Notes: generated from the letters alone by a model not told the origin. A DNA stretch of 64,000 nt from Apostichopus japonicus (GCF_037975245.1 NC_092580.1:1287001-1351000), one strand, 5' to 3'; shown: positions 34,701 to 49,211, counted from the stretch's first letter. A program made the numbers and translations.

Positions 34701-37700
34701 ACCTCGAGAGCGTGACGTATTTTGGATCGCGGGCTCGAGACCAGGTGGGGGCAGTTTGCTTTTGCCGCGATCTCATACGGTCTCTGGGAACTTTAAGTAT
34801 TAGAAACGAACATAGATTTATATCAACTGCTGTCGTGGCGCGGTTGGTTGCTCTGTACCTCGAGAGCGTGACGTATTTTGGATCGCGGGCTCGAGACCAG
34901 GTGGGGGCAGTTTGCTTTTGCCGCGATCTCATACGGTCTCTGGGAACTTTAAGTATTAGAAACGAACATAGATTTATATCAACTGCTGTCGTGGCGCGGT
35001 TGGTTGCTCTGTACCTCGAGAGCGTGACGTATTTTGGATCGCGGGCTCGAGACCAGGTGGGGGCAGTTTGCTTTTGCCGCGATCTCATACGGTCTCTGGG
35101 AACTTTAAGTATTAGAAACGAACATAGATTTAAATCAACTGCTGTCGTGGCGCGGTTGGTTGCTCTGTACCTCGAGAGCGTGACGTATTTTGGATCGCGG
35201 GCTCGAGACCAGGTGGGGGCAGTTAGCTTTTGCCGCGATCTCATTCCGTCTCTGGGAACTTTAAGTATTAGAAACGAACATAGATTTATATCAACTGCTG
35301 TCGTGGCGCGGTTGGTTGCTCTGTACCTCGAGAGCGTGACGTATTTTGGATCGCGGGCTCGAGACCAGGTGGGGGCAGTTTGCTTTTGCCGCGATCTCAT
35401 ACGGTCTCTGGGAACTTTAAGTATTAGAAACGAACATAGATTTATATCAACTGCTGTCGTGGCGCGGTTGGTTGCTCTGTACCTCGAGAGCGTGACGTAT
35501 TTTGGATCGCGGGCTCGAGACCAGGTGGGGGGCAGTTTGCTTTTGCCGCGATCTTATACGGTCTCTGGGAACTTTAAGTATTAGAAACGAACATAGATTT
35601 ATATCAACTGCTGTCGTGGCGCGGTTGGTTGCTCTGTACCTCGAGAGCGTGACGTATTTTGGATCGCGGGCTCGAGACCAGGTGGGGGCAGTTTGCTTTT
35701 GCCGCGATCTCATACGGTCTCTGGGAACTTTAAGTATTAGAAACGAACATAGATTTAAATCAACTGCTGTCGTGGCGCGGTTGGTTGCTCTGTACCTCGA
35801 GAGCGTGACGTATTTTAAATCGCGGGCTCGAGACCAGGTGGGGGCAGTTAGCTTTTGCCGCGATCTCATTCCGTCTCTGGGAACTTTAAGTATTAGAAAC
35901 GAACATAGATTTATATCAACTGCTGTCGTGGCGCGGTTGGTTGCTCTGTACCTCGAGAGCGTGACGTATTTTGGATCGCGGGCTCGAGACCAGGTGGGGG
36001 CAGTTTGCTTTTGCCGCGATCTTATACGGTCTCGGGAACTTTAAGTATTAGAAACGAACATAGATTTATATCAACTGCTGTCGTGGCGCGGTTGGTTGCT
36101 CTGTACCTCGAGAGCGTGACGTATTTTGGATCGCGGGCTCGAGACCAGGTGGGGGCAGTTTGCTTTTGCCGCGATCTCATACGGTCTCTGGGAACTTTAA
36201 GTATTAGAAACGAACATAGATTTATATCAACTGCTGTCGTGGCGCGGTTGGTTGCTCTGTACCTCGAGAGCGTGACGTATTTTGGATCGCGGGCTCGAGA
36301 CCAGGTGGGGGCAGTTTGCTTTTGCCGCGATCTCATACGGTCTCTGGGAACTTTAAGTATTAGAAACGAACATAGATTTATATCAACTGCTGTCGTGGCG
36401 CGGTTGGTTGCTCTGTACCTCGAGAGCGTGACGTATTTTGGATCGCGGGCTCGAGACCAGGTGGGGGCAGTTTGCTTTTGCCGCGATCTCATACGGTCTC
36501 TGGGAACTTTAAGTATTAGAAACGAACATAGATTTATATCAACTGCTGTCGTGGCGCGGTTGGTTGCTCTGTACCTCGAGAGCGTGACGTATTTTGGATC
36601 GCGGGCTCGAGACCAGGTGGGGGCAGTTTGCTTTTGCCGCGATCTCATACGGTCTCTGGGAACTTTAAGTATTAGAAACGAACATAGATTTAAATCAACT
36701 GCTGTCGTGGCGCGGTTGGTTGCTCTGTACCTCGAGAGCGTGACGTATTTTGGATCGCGGGCTCGAGACCAGGTGGGGGCAGTTAGCTTTTGCCGCGATC
36801 TCATTCCGTCTCTGGGAACTTTAAGTATTAGAAACGAACATAGATTTTTATCAACTGCTGTCGTGGCGCGGTTGGTTGCTCTGTACCTCGAGAGCGTGAC
36901 GTATTTTGGATCGCGGGCTCGAGACCAGGTGGGGGCAGTTTGCTTTTGCCGCGATCTCATACGGTCTCTGGGAACTTTAAGTATTAGAAACGAACATAGA
37001 TTTATATCAACTGCTGTCGTGGCGCGGTTGGTTGCTCTGTACCTCGAGAGCGTGACGTATTTTGGATCGCGGGCTCGAGACCAGGTGGGGGCAGTTTGCT
37101 TTTGCCGCGATCTTATACGGTCTCTGGGAACTTTAAGTATTAGAAACGAACATAGATTTATATCAACTGCTGTCGTGGCGCGGTTGGTTGCTCTGTACCT
37201 CGAGAGCGTGACGTATTTTGGATCGCGGGCTCGAGACCAGGTGGGGGCAGTTTGCTTTTGCCGCGATCTCATTCCGTCTCTGGGAACTTTAAGTATTAGA
37301 AACGAACATAGATTTATATCAACTGTACCTGTACCTCGAGAGCGTGACGTATTTTGGATCGCGGGCTCGAGACCAGGTGGGGGCAGTTTGCTTTTGCCGC
37401 GATCTCATACGGTCTCTGGAAACTTTAAGTATTAGAAACGAACATAGATTTATATCAACTGCTGTCGTGGCGCGGTTGGTTGCTCTGTACCTCGAGAGCG
37501 TGACGTATTTTGGATCGCGGGCTCGAGACCAGGTGGGGGCAGTTTGCTTTTGCCGCGATCTCATACGGTCTCTGGGAACTTTAAGTATTCGAAACGAACA
37601 TAGATTTATATCAACTGCTGTCGTGGCGCGGTTGGTTGCTCTGTACCTCGAGAGCGTGACGTATTTTGGATCGCGGGCTCGAGACCAGGTGGGGGCAGTT

Positions 37701-40700
37701 TGCTTTTGCCGCGATCTCATACGGTCTCTGGGAACTTTAAGTATTAGAAACGAACATAGATTTATATCAACTGCTGTCGTGGCGCGGTTGGTTGCTCTGT
37801 ACCTCGAGAGCGTGACGTATTTTGGATCGCGGGCTCGAGACCAGGTGGGGGCAGTTGCTTTTGCCGCGATCTTATACGGTCTCTGGAACTTTAAGTATTA
37901 GAAACGAACATAGATTTATATCAACTGCTGTCGTGGCGCGGTTGGTTGCTCTGTACCTCGAGAGCGTGACGTATTTTGGATCGCGGGCTCGAGACCAGGT
38001 GGGGGCAGTTTGCTTTTGCCGCGATCTCATACGGTCTCTGGGAACTTTAAGTATTAGAAACGAACATAGATTTATATCAACTGCTGTCGTGGCGCGGTTG
38101 GTTGCTCTGTACCTCGAGAGCGTGACGTATTTTGGATCGCGGGCTCGAGACCAGGTGGGGGCAGTTTGCTTTTGCCGCGATCTCATACGGTCTCTGGGAA
38201 CTTTAAGTATTAGAAACGAACATAGATTTATATCAACTGCTGTCGTGGCGCGGTTGGTTGCTCTGTACCTCGAGAGCGTGACGTATTTTGGATCGCGGGC
38301 TCGAGACCAGGTGGGGGCAGTTTGCTTTTGCCGCGATCTTATACGGTCTCTGGAAACTTTAAGTATTAGAAACGAACATAGATTTATATCAACTGCTGTC
38401 GTGGCGCGGTTGGTTGCTCTGTACCTCGAGAGCGTGACGTATTTTGGATCGCGGGCTCGAGACCAGGTGGGGGCAGTTTGCTTTTGCCGCGATCTCATAC
38501 GGTCTCTGGGAACTTTAAGTATTAGAAACGAACATAGATTTAAATCAACTGCTGTCGTGGCGCGGTTGGTTGCTCTGTACCTCGAGAGCGTGACGTATTT
38601 TGGATCGCGGGCTCGAGACCAGGTGGGGGCAGTTAGCTTTTGCCGCGATCTCATTCCGTCTCTGGGAACTTTAAGTATTAGAAACGAACATAGATTTTTA
38701 TCAACTGCTGTCGTGGCGCGGTTGGTTGCTCTGTACCTCGAGAGCGTGACGTATTTTGGATCGCGGGCTCGAGACCAGGTGGGGGCAGTTTGCTTTTGCC
38801 GCGATCTCATACGGTCTCTGGGAACTTTAAGTATTAGAAACGAACATAGATTTATATCAACTGCTGTCGTGGCGCGGTTGGTTGCTCTGTACCTCGAGAG
38901 CGTGACGTATTTTGGATCGCGGGCTCGAGACCAGGTGGGGGCAGTTTGCTTTTGCCGCGATCTTATACGGTCTCTGGGAACTTTAAGTATTAGAAACGAA
39001 CATAGATTTATATCAACTGCTGTCGTGGCGCGGTTGGTTGCTCTGTACCTCGAGAGCGTGACGTATTTTGGATCGCGGGCTCGAGACCAGGTGGGGGCAG
39101 TTTGCTTTTGCCGCGATCTCATACGGTCTCTGGGAACTTTAAGTATTAGAAACGAACATAGATTTAAATCAACTGCTGTCGTGGCGCGGTTGGTTGCTCT
39201 GTACCTCGAGAGCGTGACGTATTTTAAATCGCGGGCTCGAGACCAGGTGGGGGCAGTTAGCTTTTGCCGCGATCTCATTCCGTCTCTGGGAACTTTAAGT
39301 ATTAGAAACGAACATAGATTTATATCAACTGCTGTCGTGGCGCGGTTGGTTGCTCTGTACCTCGAGAGCGTGACGTATTTTGGATCGCGGGCTCGAGACC
39401 AGGTGGGGGCAGTTAGCTTTTGCCGCGATCTCATACGGTCTCTGGGAACTTTAAGTATTAGAAACGAACATAGATTTATATCAACTGCTGTCGTGGCGCG
39501 GTTGGTTGCTCTGTACCTCGAGAGCGTGACGTATTTTGGATCGCGGGCTCGAGACCAGGTGGGGGCAGTTTGCTTTTGCCGCGATCTCATACGGTCTCTG
39601 GAAACTTTAAGTATTAGAAACGAACATAGATTTATATCAACTGCTGTCGTGGCGCGGTTGGTTGCTCTGTACCTCGAGAGCGTGACGTATTTTGGATCGC
39701 GGGCTCGAGACCAGGTGGGGGCAGTTTGCTTTTTCCGCGATCTTATACGGTCTCGGGAACTTTAAGTATTAGAAACGAACATAGATTTATATCAACTGCT
39801 GTCGTGGCGCGGTTGGTTGCTCTGTACCTCGAGAGCGTGACGTATTTTGGATCGCGGGCTCGAGACCAGGTGGGGGCAGTTTGCTTTTGCCGCGATCTCA
39901 TACGGTCTCTAGGAACTTTAAGTATTAGAAACGAACATAGATTTATATCAACTGCTGTCGTGGCGCGGTTGGTTGCTCTGTACCTCGAGAGCGTGACGTA
40001 TTTTGGATCGCGGGCTCGAGACCAGGTGGGGGCAGTTTGCTTTTGCCGCGATCTCATACGGTCTCTGGGAACTTTAAGTATTCGAAACGAACATAGATTT
40101 ATATCAACTGCTGTCGTGGCGCGGTTGGTTGCTCTGTACCTCGAGAGCGTGACGTATTTTGGATCGCGGGCTCGAGACCAGGTGGGGGCAGTTTGCTTTT
40201 GCCGCGATCTCATACGGTCTCTGGGAACTTTAAGTATTAGAAACGAACATAGATTTATATCAACTGCTGTCGTGGCGCGGTTGGTTGCTCTGTACCTCGA
40301 GAGCGTGACGTATTTTGGATCGCGGGCTCGAGACCAGGTGGGGGCAGTTTGCTTTTGCCGCGATCTTATACGGTCTCTGGAACTTTAAGTATTAGAAACG
40401 AACATAGATTTATATCAACTGCTGTCGTGGCGCGGTTGGTTGCTCTGTACCTCGAGAGCGTGACGTATTTTGGATCGCGGGCTCGAGACCAGGTGGGGGC
40501 AGTTTGCTTTTGCCGCGATCTCATACGGTCTCTGGGAACTTTAAGTATTAGAAACGAACATAGATTTATATCAACTGCTGTCGTGGCGCGGTTGGTTGCT
40601 CTGTACCTCGAGAGCGTGACGTATTTTGGATCGCGGGCTCGAGACTAGGTGGGGGCAGTTTGCTTTTGCCGCGATCTCATACGGTCTCTGGGAACTTTAA

Positions 40701-40850
40701 GTATTAGAAACGAACATAGATTTATATCAACTGCTGTCGTGGCGCGGTTGGTTGCTCTGTACCTCGAGAGCGTGACGTATTTTGGATCGCGGGCTCGAGA
40801 CCAGGTGGGGGCAGTTTGCTTTTGCCGCGATCTTATACGGTCTCTGGAAA
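31702..40850 (+). repeat. 6,839-bp higher-order duplication (44 units)
   Basis: Markers at 31,702 (TTTAAATC), 31,852 (GATTTTTATC), 33,068 (CTCTAGG), 33,241 (ATTCGAAAC) and 34,002 (TCTGGAAAC) recur at 38,541, 38,691, 39,907, 40,080 and 40,841. The offset is exactly 6,839 bp. Isolated differences in the left copy near 32,480-32,600 look like gene conversion. Confidence 0.85.
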
Positions 40851-41440
40851 CTTTAAGTATTAGAAACGAACATAGATTTATATCAACTGCTGTCGTGGCG
40901 CGGTTGGTTGCTCTGTACCTCGAGAGCGTGACGTATTTTGGATCGCGGGCTCGAGACCAGGTGGGGGCAGTTTGCTTTTGCCGCGATCTCATACGGTCTC
41001 TGGGAACTTTAAGTATTAGAAACGAACATAGATTTAAATCAACTGCTGTCGTGGCGCGGTTGGTTGCTCTGTACCTCGAGAGCGTGACGTATTTTGGATC
41101 GCGGGCTCGAGACCAGGTGGGGGCAGTTAGCTTTTGCCGCGATCTCATTCCGTCTCTGGGAACTTTAAGTATTAGAAACGAACATAGATTTATATCAACT
41201 GCTGTCGTGGCGCGGTTGGTTGCTCTGTACCTCGAGAGCGTGACGTATTTTGGATCGCGGGCTCGAGACCAGGTGGGGGCAGTTTGCTTTTGCCGCGATC
41301 TCATACGGTCTCTGGGAACTTTAAGTATTAGAAACGAACATAGATTTATATCAACTGCTGTCGTGGCGCGGTTGGTTGCTCTGTACCTCGAGAGCGTGAC
41401 GTATTTTGGATCGCGGGCTCGAGACCAGGTGGGGGGCAGT
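35131..41440 (+). repeat. 5,904-bp offset duplicate block
   Basis: TTTAAATC at 35,131 and 41,035, and the rare six-G CAGGTGGGGGG at 35,521 and 41,425, are both 5,904 bp apart, so this block moved six units relative to the 6,839-bp duplication. Confidence 0.75.
37320..37340 (+). repeat. Shortened unit lacking the A-box
   Basis: AACTGTACCTGTACCTCGAG replaces the usual 40-bp segment between AACTG and CTCGAG, a net loss of 20 bp that removes the A-box and leaves a short GTACCT duplication. The B-box is intact. Confidence 0.9.
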
Positions 41441-43307
41441 TTGCTTTTGCCGCGATCTTATACGGTCTCTGGGAACTTTAAGTATTAGAAACGAACATAG
41501 ATTTATATCAACTGCTGTCGTGGCGCGGTTGGTTGCTCTGTACCTCGAGAGCGTGACGTATTTTGGATCGCGGGCTCGAGACCAGGTGGGGGCAGTTTGC
41601 TTTTGCCGCGATCTCATACGGTCTCTGGGAACTTTAAGTATTAGAAACGAACATAGATTTAAATCAACTGCTGTCGTGGCGCGGTTGGTTGCTCTGTACC
41701 TCGAGAGCGTGACGTATTTTAAATCGCGGGCTCGAGACCAGGTGGGGGCAGTTAGCTTTTGCCGCGATCTCATTCCGTCTCTGGGAACTTTAAGTATTAG
41801 AAACGAACATAGATTTATATCAACTGCTGTCGTGGCGCGGTTGGTTGCTCTGTACCTCGAGAGCGTGACGTATTTTGGATCGCGGGCTCGAGACCAGGTG
41901 GGGGCAGTTTGCTTTTGCCGCGATCTGGTACGGTCTCTGGGAACTTTAAGTATTAGAAACGAACATAGATTTATATCAACTGCTGTCGTGGCGCGGTTGG
42001 TTGCTCTGTACCTCGAGAGCGTGACGTATTTTGGATCGCGGGCTCGAGACCAGGTGGGGGCAGTTTTCTTTTGCCGCGATCTCATACGGTCTCTGGAACT
42101 TTAAGTATTAGAAACGAACATAGATTTATATCAACTGCTGTCGTGGCGCGGTTGGTTGCTCTGTACCTCGAGAGCGTGACGTATTTTGGATCGCGGGCTC
42201 GAGACCAGGTGGGGGCAGTTTGCTTTTGCCGCGATCTCATACGGCCCCTGGAACTTTAAGTATTAGAAACGAACATAGATTTATATCAACTGCTGTCGTG
42301 GCGCGGTTGGTTGCTCTGTACCTCGAGAGCGTGACGTATTTTGGATCGCGGGCTCGAGACCAGGTGGGGGCAGTTTGCTTTTTCCGCGATCTCATACCGT
42401 CTCTGGAACTTTAAGTATTAGAAACGAACATAGATTTATATCAACTGCTGTCGTGGCGCGGTTGGTTGCTCTGTACCTCGAGAGCGTGACGTATTTTGGA
42501 TCGCGGGCTCGAGACCAGGTGGGGGCAGTTTGCTTTTTCCGCGATCTTATACGGTCTCTGGAACTTTAAGTATTAGAAACGAACATAGATTTATATCAAC
42601 TGCTGTCGTGGCGCGGTTGGTTGCTCTGTACCTCGAGAGCGTGACGTATTTTGGATCGCGGGCTCGAGACCAGGTGGGGGCAGTTTGCTTTTGCCGCGAT
42701 CTGGTACGGTCTCTGGGAACTTTAAGTATTAGAAACGAACATAGATTTATATCAACTGCTGTCGTGGCGCGGTTGGTTGCTCTGTACCTCGAGAGCGTGA
42801 CGTATTTTGGATCGCGGGCTCGAGACCAGGTGGGGGCAGTTTGCTTTTGCCGGGTTCTTATACGGTCTCTGGAACTTTAAGTATTAGAAACGAACATAGA
42901 TTTATATCAACTGCTGTCGTGGCGCGGTTGGTTGCTCTGTACCTCGAGAGCGTGACGTATTTTGGATCGCGGGCTCGAGACCAGGTGGGGGCAGTTTGCT
43001 TTTGCCGCGATCTTATACGGTCTCTGGGAACTTTAAGTATTAGAAACGAACATAGATTTATATCAACTGCTGTCGTGGCGCGGTTGGTTGCTCTGTACCT
43101 CGAGAGCGTGACGTATTTTGGATCGCGGGCTCGAGACCAGGTGGGGGCAGTTTGCTTTTGCCGCGATCTTATACGGTCTCTGGGACCTTTAGGTATTAGA
43201 CACGAACATAGATTTATATCAACTGCTGTCGTGGCGCGGTTGGTTGCTCTGTACCTCGAGAGCGTGACGTATTTTGGATCGCGGGCTCGAGACCAGGTGG
43301 GGGCAGT

Positions 43308-44402
43308 TTGCTTTTGCCGCGATCTCATACGGTCTCTGGAACTTTAAGTATTAGAAACGAACATAGATTCATATCAACTGCTGTCGTGGCGCGGTTGGTT
43401 GCTCTGTACCTCGAGAGCGTGACGTATTTTGGATCGCGGGCTCGAGACCAGGTGGGGGCAGTTTGCTTTTGCCGCGATCTCATACGGTCTCTGGAACTTT
43501 AAGTATTAGAAACGAACATAGATTTATATCAACTGCTGTCGTGGCGCGGTTGGTTGCTCTGTACCTCGAGAGCGTGACGTATTTTGGATCGCGGGCTCGA
43601 GACCAGGTGGGGGCAGTTTGCTTTTGCCGCGATCTCATACGGTCTCTGGAACTTTAAGGATTAGAAACGAACATAGATTTATATCAACTGCTGTCGTGGC
43701 GCGGTTGGTTGCTCTGTACCTCGAGAGCGTGACGTATTTTGGATCGCGGGCTCGAGACCAGGTGGGGGCAGTTTGCTTTTGCCGCGATCTCATACGGTCT
43801 CTGGAACTTTAAGTATTAGAAACGAACATAGATTTATATCAACTGCTGTCGTGGCGCGGTTGGTTGCTCTGTACCTCGAGAGCGTGACGTATTTTGGATC
43901 GCGGGCTCGAGACCAGGTGGGGGCAGTTTGCTTTTGCCGCGATCTCATACGGTCTCTGGAACTTTAAGTATTAGAAACGAACATAGATTTATATCAACTG
44001 CTGTCGTGGCGCGGTTGGTTGCTCTGTACCTCGAGAGCGTGACGTATTTTGGATCGCGGGCTCGAGACCAGGTGGGGGCAGTTTGCTTTTGCCGCGATCT
44101 CATACGGTCTCTGGAACTTTAAGTATTAGAAACGAACATAGATTTATATCAACTGCTGTCGTGGCGCGGTTGGTTGCTCTGTACCTCGAGAGCGTGACGT
44201 ATTTTGGATCGCGGGCTCGAGACCAGGTGGGGGCAGTTTGCTTTTGCCGCGATCTCATACGGTCTCTGGAACTTTAAGTATTAGAAACGAACATAGATTT
44301 ATATCAACTGCTGTCGTGGCGCGGTTGGTTGCTCTGTACCTCGAGAGCGTGACGTATTTTGGATCGCGGGCTCGAGACCAGGTGGGGGCAGTTTGCTTTT
44401 GC
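43308..44402 (+). repeat. Run of homogeneous 155-bp units
   Basis: Seven consecutive units with starts spaced exactly 155 bp (43,308 to 44,238) are nearly identical, all of the CTCTGGAAC type with CTCATACGG. One has AAGGATTAG for AAGTATTAG (near 43,656) and the first has GATTCATAT. Confidence 0.85.
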
Positions 44403-47400
44403 CGCGATCTTATACGGTCTCTGGGAACTTTAAGTATTAGAAACGAACATAGATTTATATCAACTGCTGTCGTGGCGCGGTTGGTTGCTCTGTACCTCGA
44501 GAGCGTGACGTATTTTGGATCGCGGGCTCGAGACCAGGTGGGGGCAGTTTGCTTTTGCCGCGATCTTATACGGTCTCTGGGAACTTTAAGTATTAGAAAC
44601 GAACATAGATTTATATCAACTGCTGTCGTGGCGCGGTTGGTTGCTCTGTACCTCGAGAGCGTGACGTATTTTGGATCGCGGGCTCGAGACCAGGTGGTGG
44701 CAGTTTGCTTTTGCCGCGATCTCATACGGTCTCTGGGAACTTTAAGTATTAGAAACGAACATAGATTTATATCAACTGCTCTCGTGGCGCGGTTGGTTGC
44801 TCTGTACCTCGAGAGCGTGACGTATTTTAGATCGCGGTCTCGAGACCAGGTGGGGGCAGTTTGCTTTTGCCGCGATCTCATACGGTCTCTGAGAACTTTA
44901 AGTATTAGAAACGAACATAGATTTATATCAACTGCTGTCGTGGCGCGGTTGGTTGCTCTGTACCTCGAGAGCGTGACGTATTTTGGATCGCGGGCTCGGG
45001 ACCAGGTGGGGGCAGTTTGCTTTTGCCGCGATCTTATACGGTCTCTGGGAACTTTAAGTATTAGACACGAACATAGATTTATATCAACTACTGTCGTGGC
45101 GCGGTTGGTTGCTCTGTACCTCGAGAGCGTGACTTATTTTGGATCGCGGGATCGAGACCAGGTGGGGGCAGTTTGCTTTTGCCGCGATCTCATACGGTCT
45201 CTGGAACTTTAAGTATTAGAAACGAACATAGATTCATATCAACTGCTGTCGTGGCGCGGTTGGTTGCCCTGTACCTCGAGAGCGTGACGTATTTTGGATC
45301 GCGGGCTCGAGACCAGGTGGGGGCAGTTTGCTTTTGCCGGGTTCTTATACGGTCTCTTTGAAATTTAAGTATTAGAAACGAACATAGATTTATATCAACT
45401 GCTGTCGTGGCGCGGTTGGTTGCTCTGTACCTCGAGAGCGTGACGTATTTTGGATCGCGGGCTCGAGACCAGGTGGGGGCAGTTTGCTTTTGCAGGGTTC
45501 TTATACGGTCTCTGGGAAATTTAAGTATTAGAAACGAACATAGATTTATATCAACTGCTGTCGTGGCGCGGTTGGTTGCTCTGTACCTCGAGAGCGTGAC
45601 GTATTTTGGATCGCGGGCTCGAGACCAGGTGGGGGCAGTTTGCTTTTTCCGCGATCTTATACGGTCTCTGGAACTTTAAGTATTAGAAACGAACATTGAT
45701 TTATATCAACTGCTGTCGTGGCGCGGTTGGTTGCTCTGTACCTCGAGAGCGTGACGTATTTTGGATCGCGGGCTCGAGACCAGGTGGGGGCAGTTTGCTT
45801 TTGCCGCGATCTGGTACGGTCTCTGGGAACTTTAAGTATTAGAAACGAACATAGATTTATATCAACTGCTGTCGTGGCGCGGTTGGTTGCTCTGTACCTC
45901 GAGAGCGTGACGTATTTTTGATCGCGGGCTCGAGACCAGGTGGGGGCAGTTTGCTTTTGCCGCGATCTAGTACGGTCTCTGTAACTTTAAGTATTAGAAA
46001 CGAACATAGATTTATATCAACTGCTGTCGTGGCGCGGTTGGTTGTGCTCTGTACCTCGAGAGCGTGACGTATTTTGGATCGCGGGCTCGAGACCAGGTGG
46101 GGGCAGTTTGCTTTTGCCGCGATCTCATACGGTCTCTGGGAACTTTAAGTATTAGAAACGAACATAGATTTATATCAACTGCTGTCGTGGCGCGGTTGGT
46201 TGCTCTGTACCTCGAGAGCGTGACGTATTTTGGATCGCGGGCTCGAGACCAGGTGGGGGCAGTTTGCTTTTGCCGCGATCCCATACGGTCCCTGGAACTT
46301 TAAGTATTAGAAACGAACATTGATTTATATCAACTGCTGTCGTGGCGCGGTTGGTTGCTCTGTACCTCGAGAGCGTGACGTATTTTGGATCGCGGGCTCG
46401 AGACCAGGTGGGGGCAGTTTGCTTTTGCCGCGATCTTATACGGTCTCTGGAACTTTAAGTATTAGAAACGAACATTGATTTATATCAACTGCTGTCGTGG
46501 CGCGGTTGGTTGCTCTGTACCTCGAGAGCGTGACGTATTTTGGATCGCGGGCTCGAGACCAGGTGGGGGCAGTTTGCTTTTGCCGCGATCTTATACGGTC
46601 TCTGGAACTTTAAGTATTAGAAACGAACATAAATTTATATCAACTGCTGTCGTGGCGCGGTTGGTTGCTCTGTACCTCGAGAGCGTGACGTATTTTGGAT
46701 CGCGGGCTCGAGACCAGGTGGGGGCAGTTTGCTTTTGCCGCGATCTGGTACGGTCTCTGGAACTTTAAGTATTAGAAACGAACATAGATTTATATCAACT
46801 GCTGTCGTGGCGCGGTTGGTTGCTCTGTACCTCGATATCGTGACGTATTTTGGATCGCGGGCTCGAGACCAGGTGGGGGCAGTTTGCTTTTGCCGCGATC
46901 CCATACGGTCTCTGGAACTTTAAGTATTAGAAACGAACATTGATTTATATCAACTGCTGTCGTGGAGCGGTTGGTTGCTCTGTACCTCGAGAGCGTGACG
47001 TATTTTGGATCGCGGGCTCGAGACCAGGTGGGGGCAGTTTGCTTTTGCCGCGATCTCATACGGTCTCTGGAACTTTAAGTATTAGAAACGAACATAGATT
47101 TATATCAACTGCTGTCGTGGCGCGGTTGGTTGCTCTGTACCTCGAGAGCGTGACGTATTTTGGATCGCGGGCTCGAGACCAGGTGGGGCAGTTTGCTTTT
47201 GCCGCGATCTCATACGGTCTCTGGGAACTTTAAGTATTAGAAACGAACATAGATTTATATCAACTGCTGTCGTGGCGCGGTTGGTTGCTCTGTACCTCGA
47301 GAGCGTGACGTATTTTGGATCGCGGGCTCGAGACCAGGTGGGGGCAGTTTGCTTTTGCCGCGATCTCATGCGGTCTCTGGGAACTTTAAGTATTAGAAAC

Positions 47401-49211
47401 GAACATAGATTTATATCAACTGCTGTCGTGGCGCGGTTGGTTGCTCTGTACCTCGAGAGCGTGACGTATTTTGGATCGCGGGCTCGAGACCAGGTGGGGG
47501 CAGTTTGCTTTTGCCGCGATCTCATACGGTCTCTAGAACTTTAAGTATTAGAAACGAACATAGATTTATATCAACTGCTGTCGTGGCGCGGTTGGTTGCT
47601 CTGTACCTCGAGAGCGTGACGTATTTTGGATCGCGGGCTCGAGACCAGGTGGGGGCAGTTTGCTTTTGCCGCGATCTCATACGGTCTCTGGAACTTTAAG
47701 TATTAGAAACGAACATAGATTTATATCAACTGCTGTCGTGGCGCGGTTGGTTGCTCTGTACTTCGAGAGCGTGACGTATTTTGGATCGCGGGCTCGAGAC
47801 CAGGTGGGGGCAGTTTGCTTTTGCCGGGTTCTTATACGGTCTCTGGGAACTTTAAGTATTAGAAACGAACATAGATTTATATCAACTGCTGTCGTGGCGC
47901 GGTTGGTTGCTCTGTACCTCGAGAGCGTGACGTATTTTGGATCGCAGGCTCGAGACCAGGTGGGGGCAGTTTGCTTTTTCCGCGATGTCGTACGGTCTCT
48001 GGAACTTTAATTATTAGAAACGAACATAGATTTATATCAACTGCTGTCGTGGCGCGGTTGGTTGCTCTGTACCTCGAGAGCGTGACGTATTTTGGATCGC
48101 GGGCTCGAGACCAGGTGGGGGCAGTTTGCTTTTGCCGCGATCTTATACGGCCCCTGGAACTTTAAGTATTAGAAACGAACATAGATTTATATCAACTGCT
48201 GTCGTGGCGCGGTTGGTTGCTCTGTACCTCGATAGCGTGACGTATTTTGGATCGCGGGCTCGAGACCAGGTGGGGGCAGTTTGCTTTTGCCGCGATCCCA
48301 TACGGTCTCTGGAACTTTAAGTATTAGAAACGAACATTGATTTATATCAACTGCTGTCGTGGCGCGGTTGGTTGCTCTGTACCTCGAGAGCGTGACGTAT
48401 TTTGGATCGCGGGCTCGAGACCAGGTGGGGGCAGTTTGCTTTTGCCGCGATCCCATACGGTCTCTGGAACTTTAAGTATTAGAAACGAACATTGATTTAT
48501 ATCAACTGCTGTCGTGGCGCGGTTGGTTGCTCTGTACCTCGAGAGCGTGACGTATTTTGGATCGCGGGCTCGAGACCAGGTGGGGGCAGTTTGCTTTTGC
48601 CGCGATCTCATACGGTCTCTGGAACTTTAAGTATTAGAAACGAACATAGATTTATATCAACTGCTGTCGTGGCGCGGTTGGTTGCTCTGTACCTCGAGAG
48701 CGTGACGTATTTTGGATCTCGGGCTCGAGACCAGGTGGGGGCAGTTTGCTTTTGCCGCGATCTGGTACGGTCTCTGGAACTTTAAGTATTAGAAACGAAC
48801 ATAGATTTATATCAACTGCTGTCGTGGAGCGGTTGGTTGCTCTGTACCTCGATAGCGTGACGTATTTTGGATCGCGGGCTCGAGACCAGGTGGGGACAGT
48901 TTGCTTTTGCCGCGATCTGGTACGGTCTCTGGAACTTTAAGTATTAGAAACGAACATTGATTTATATCAACTGCTGTCGTGGCGCGGTTGGTTGCTCTGT
49001 ACCTCGAGAGCGTGACGTATTTTGGATCGCGGGCTCGAGACCAGGTGGGGGGAGTTTGCTTTTGCCGCGATCTCATACGGTCTCTGGGAACTTTAAGTAT
49101 TAGAAACGAACATAGATTTATATCAACTGCTGTCGTGGCGCGGTTGGTTGCTCTGTACCTCGAGAGCGTGACGTATTTTGGATCGCGGGCTCGAGACCAG
49201 GTGGGGGCAGT

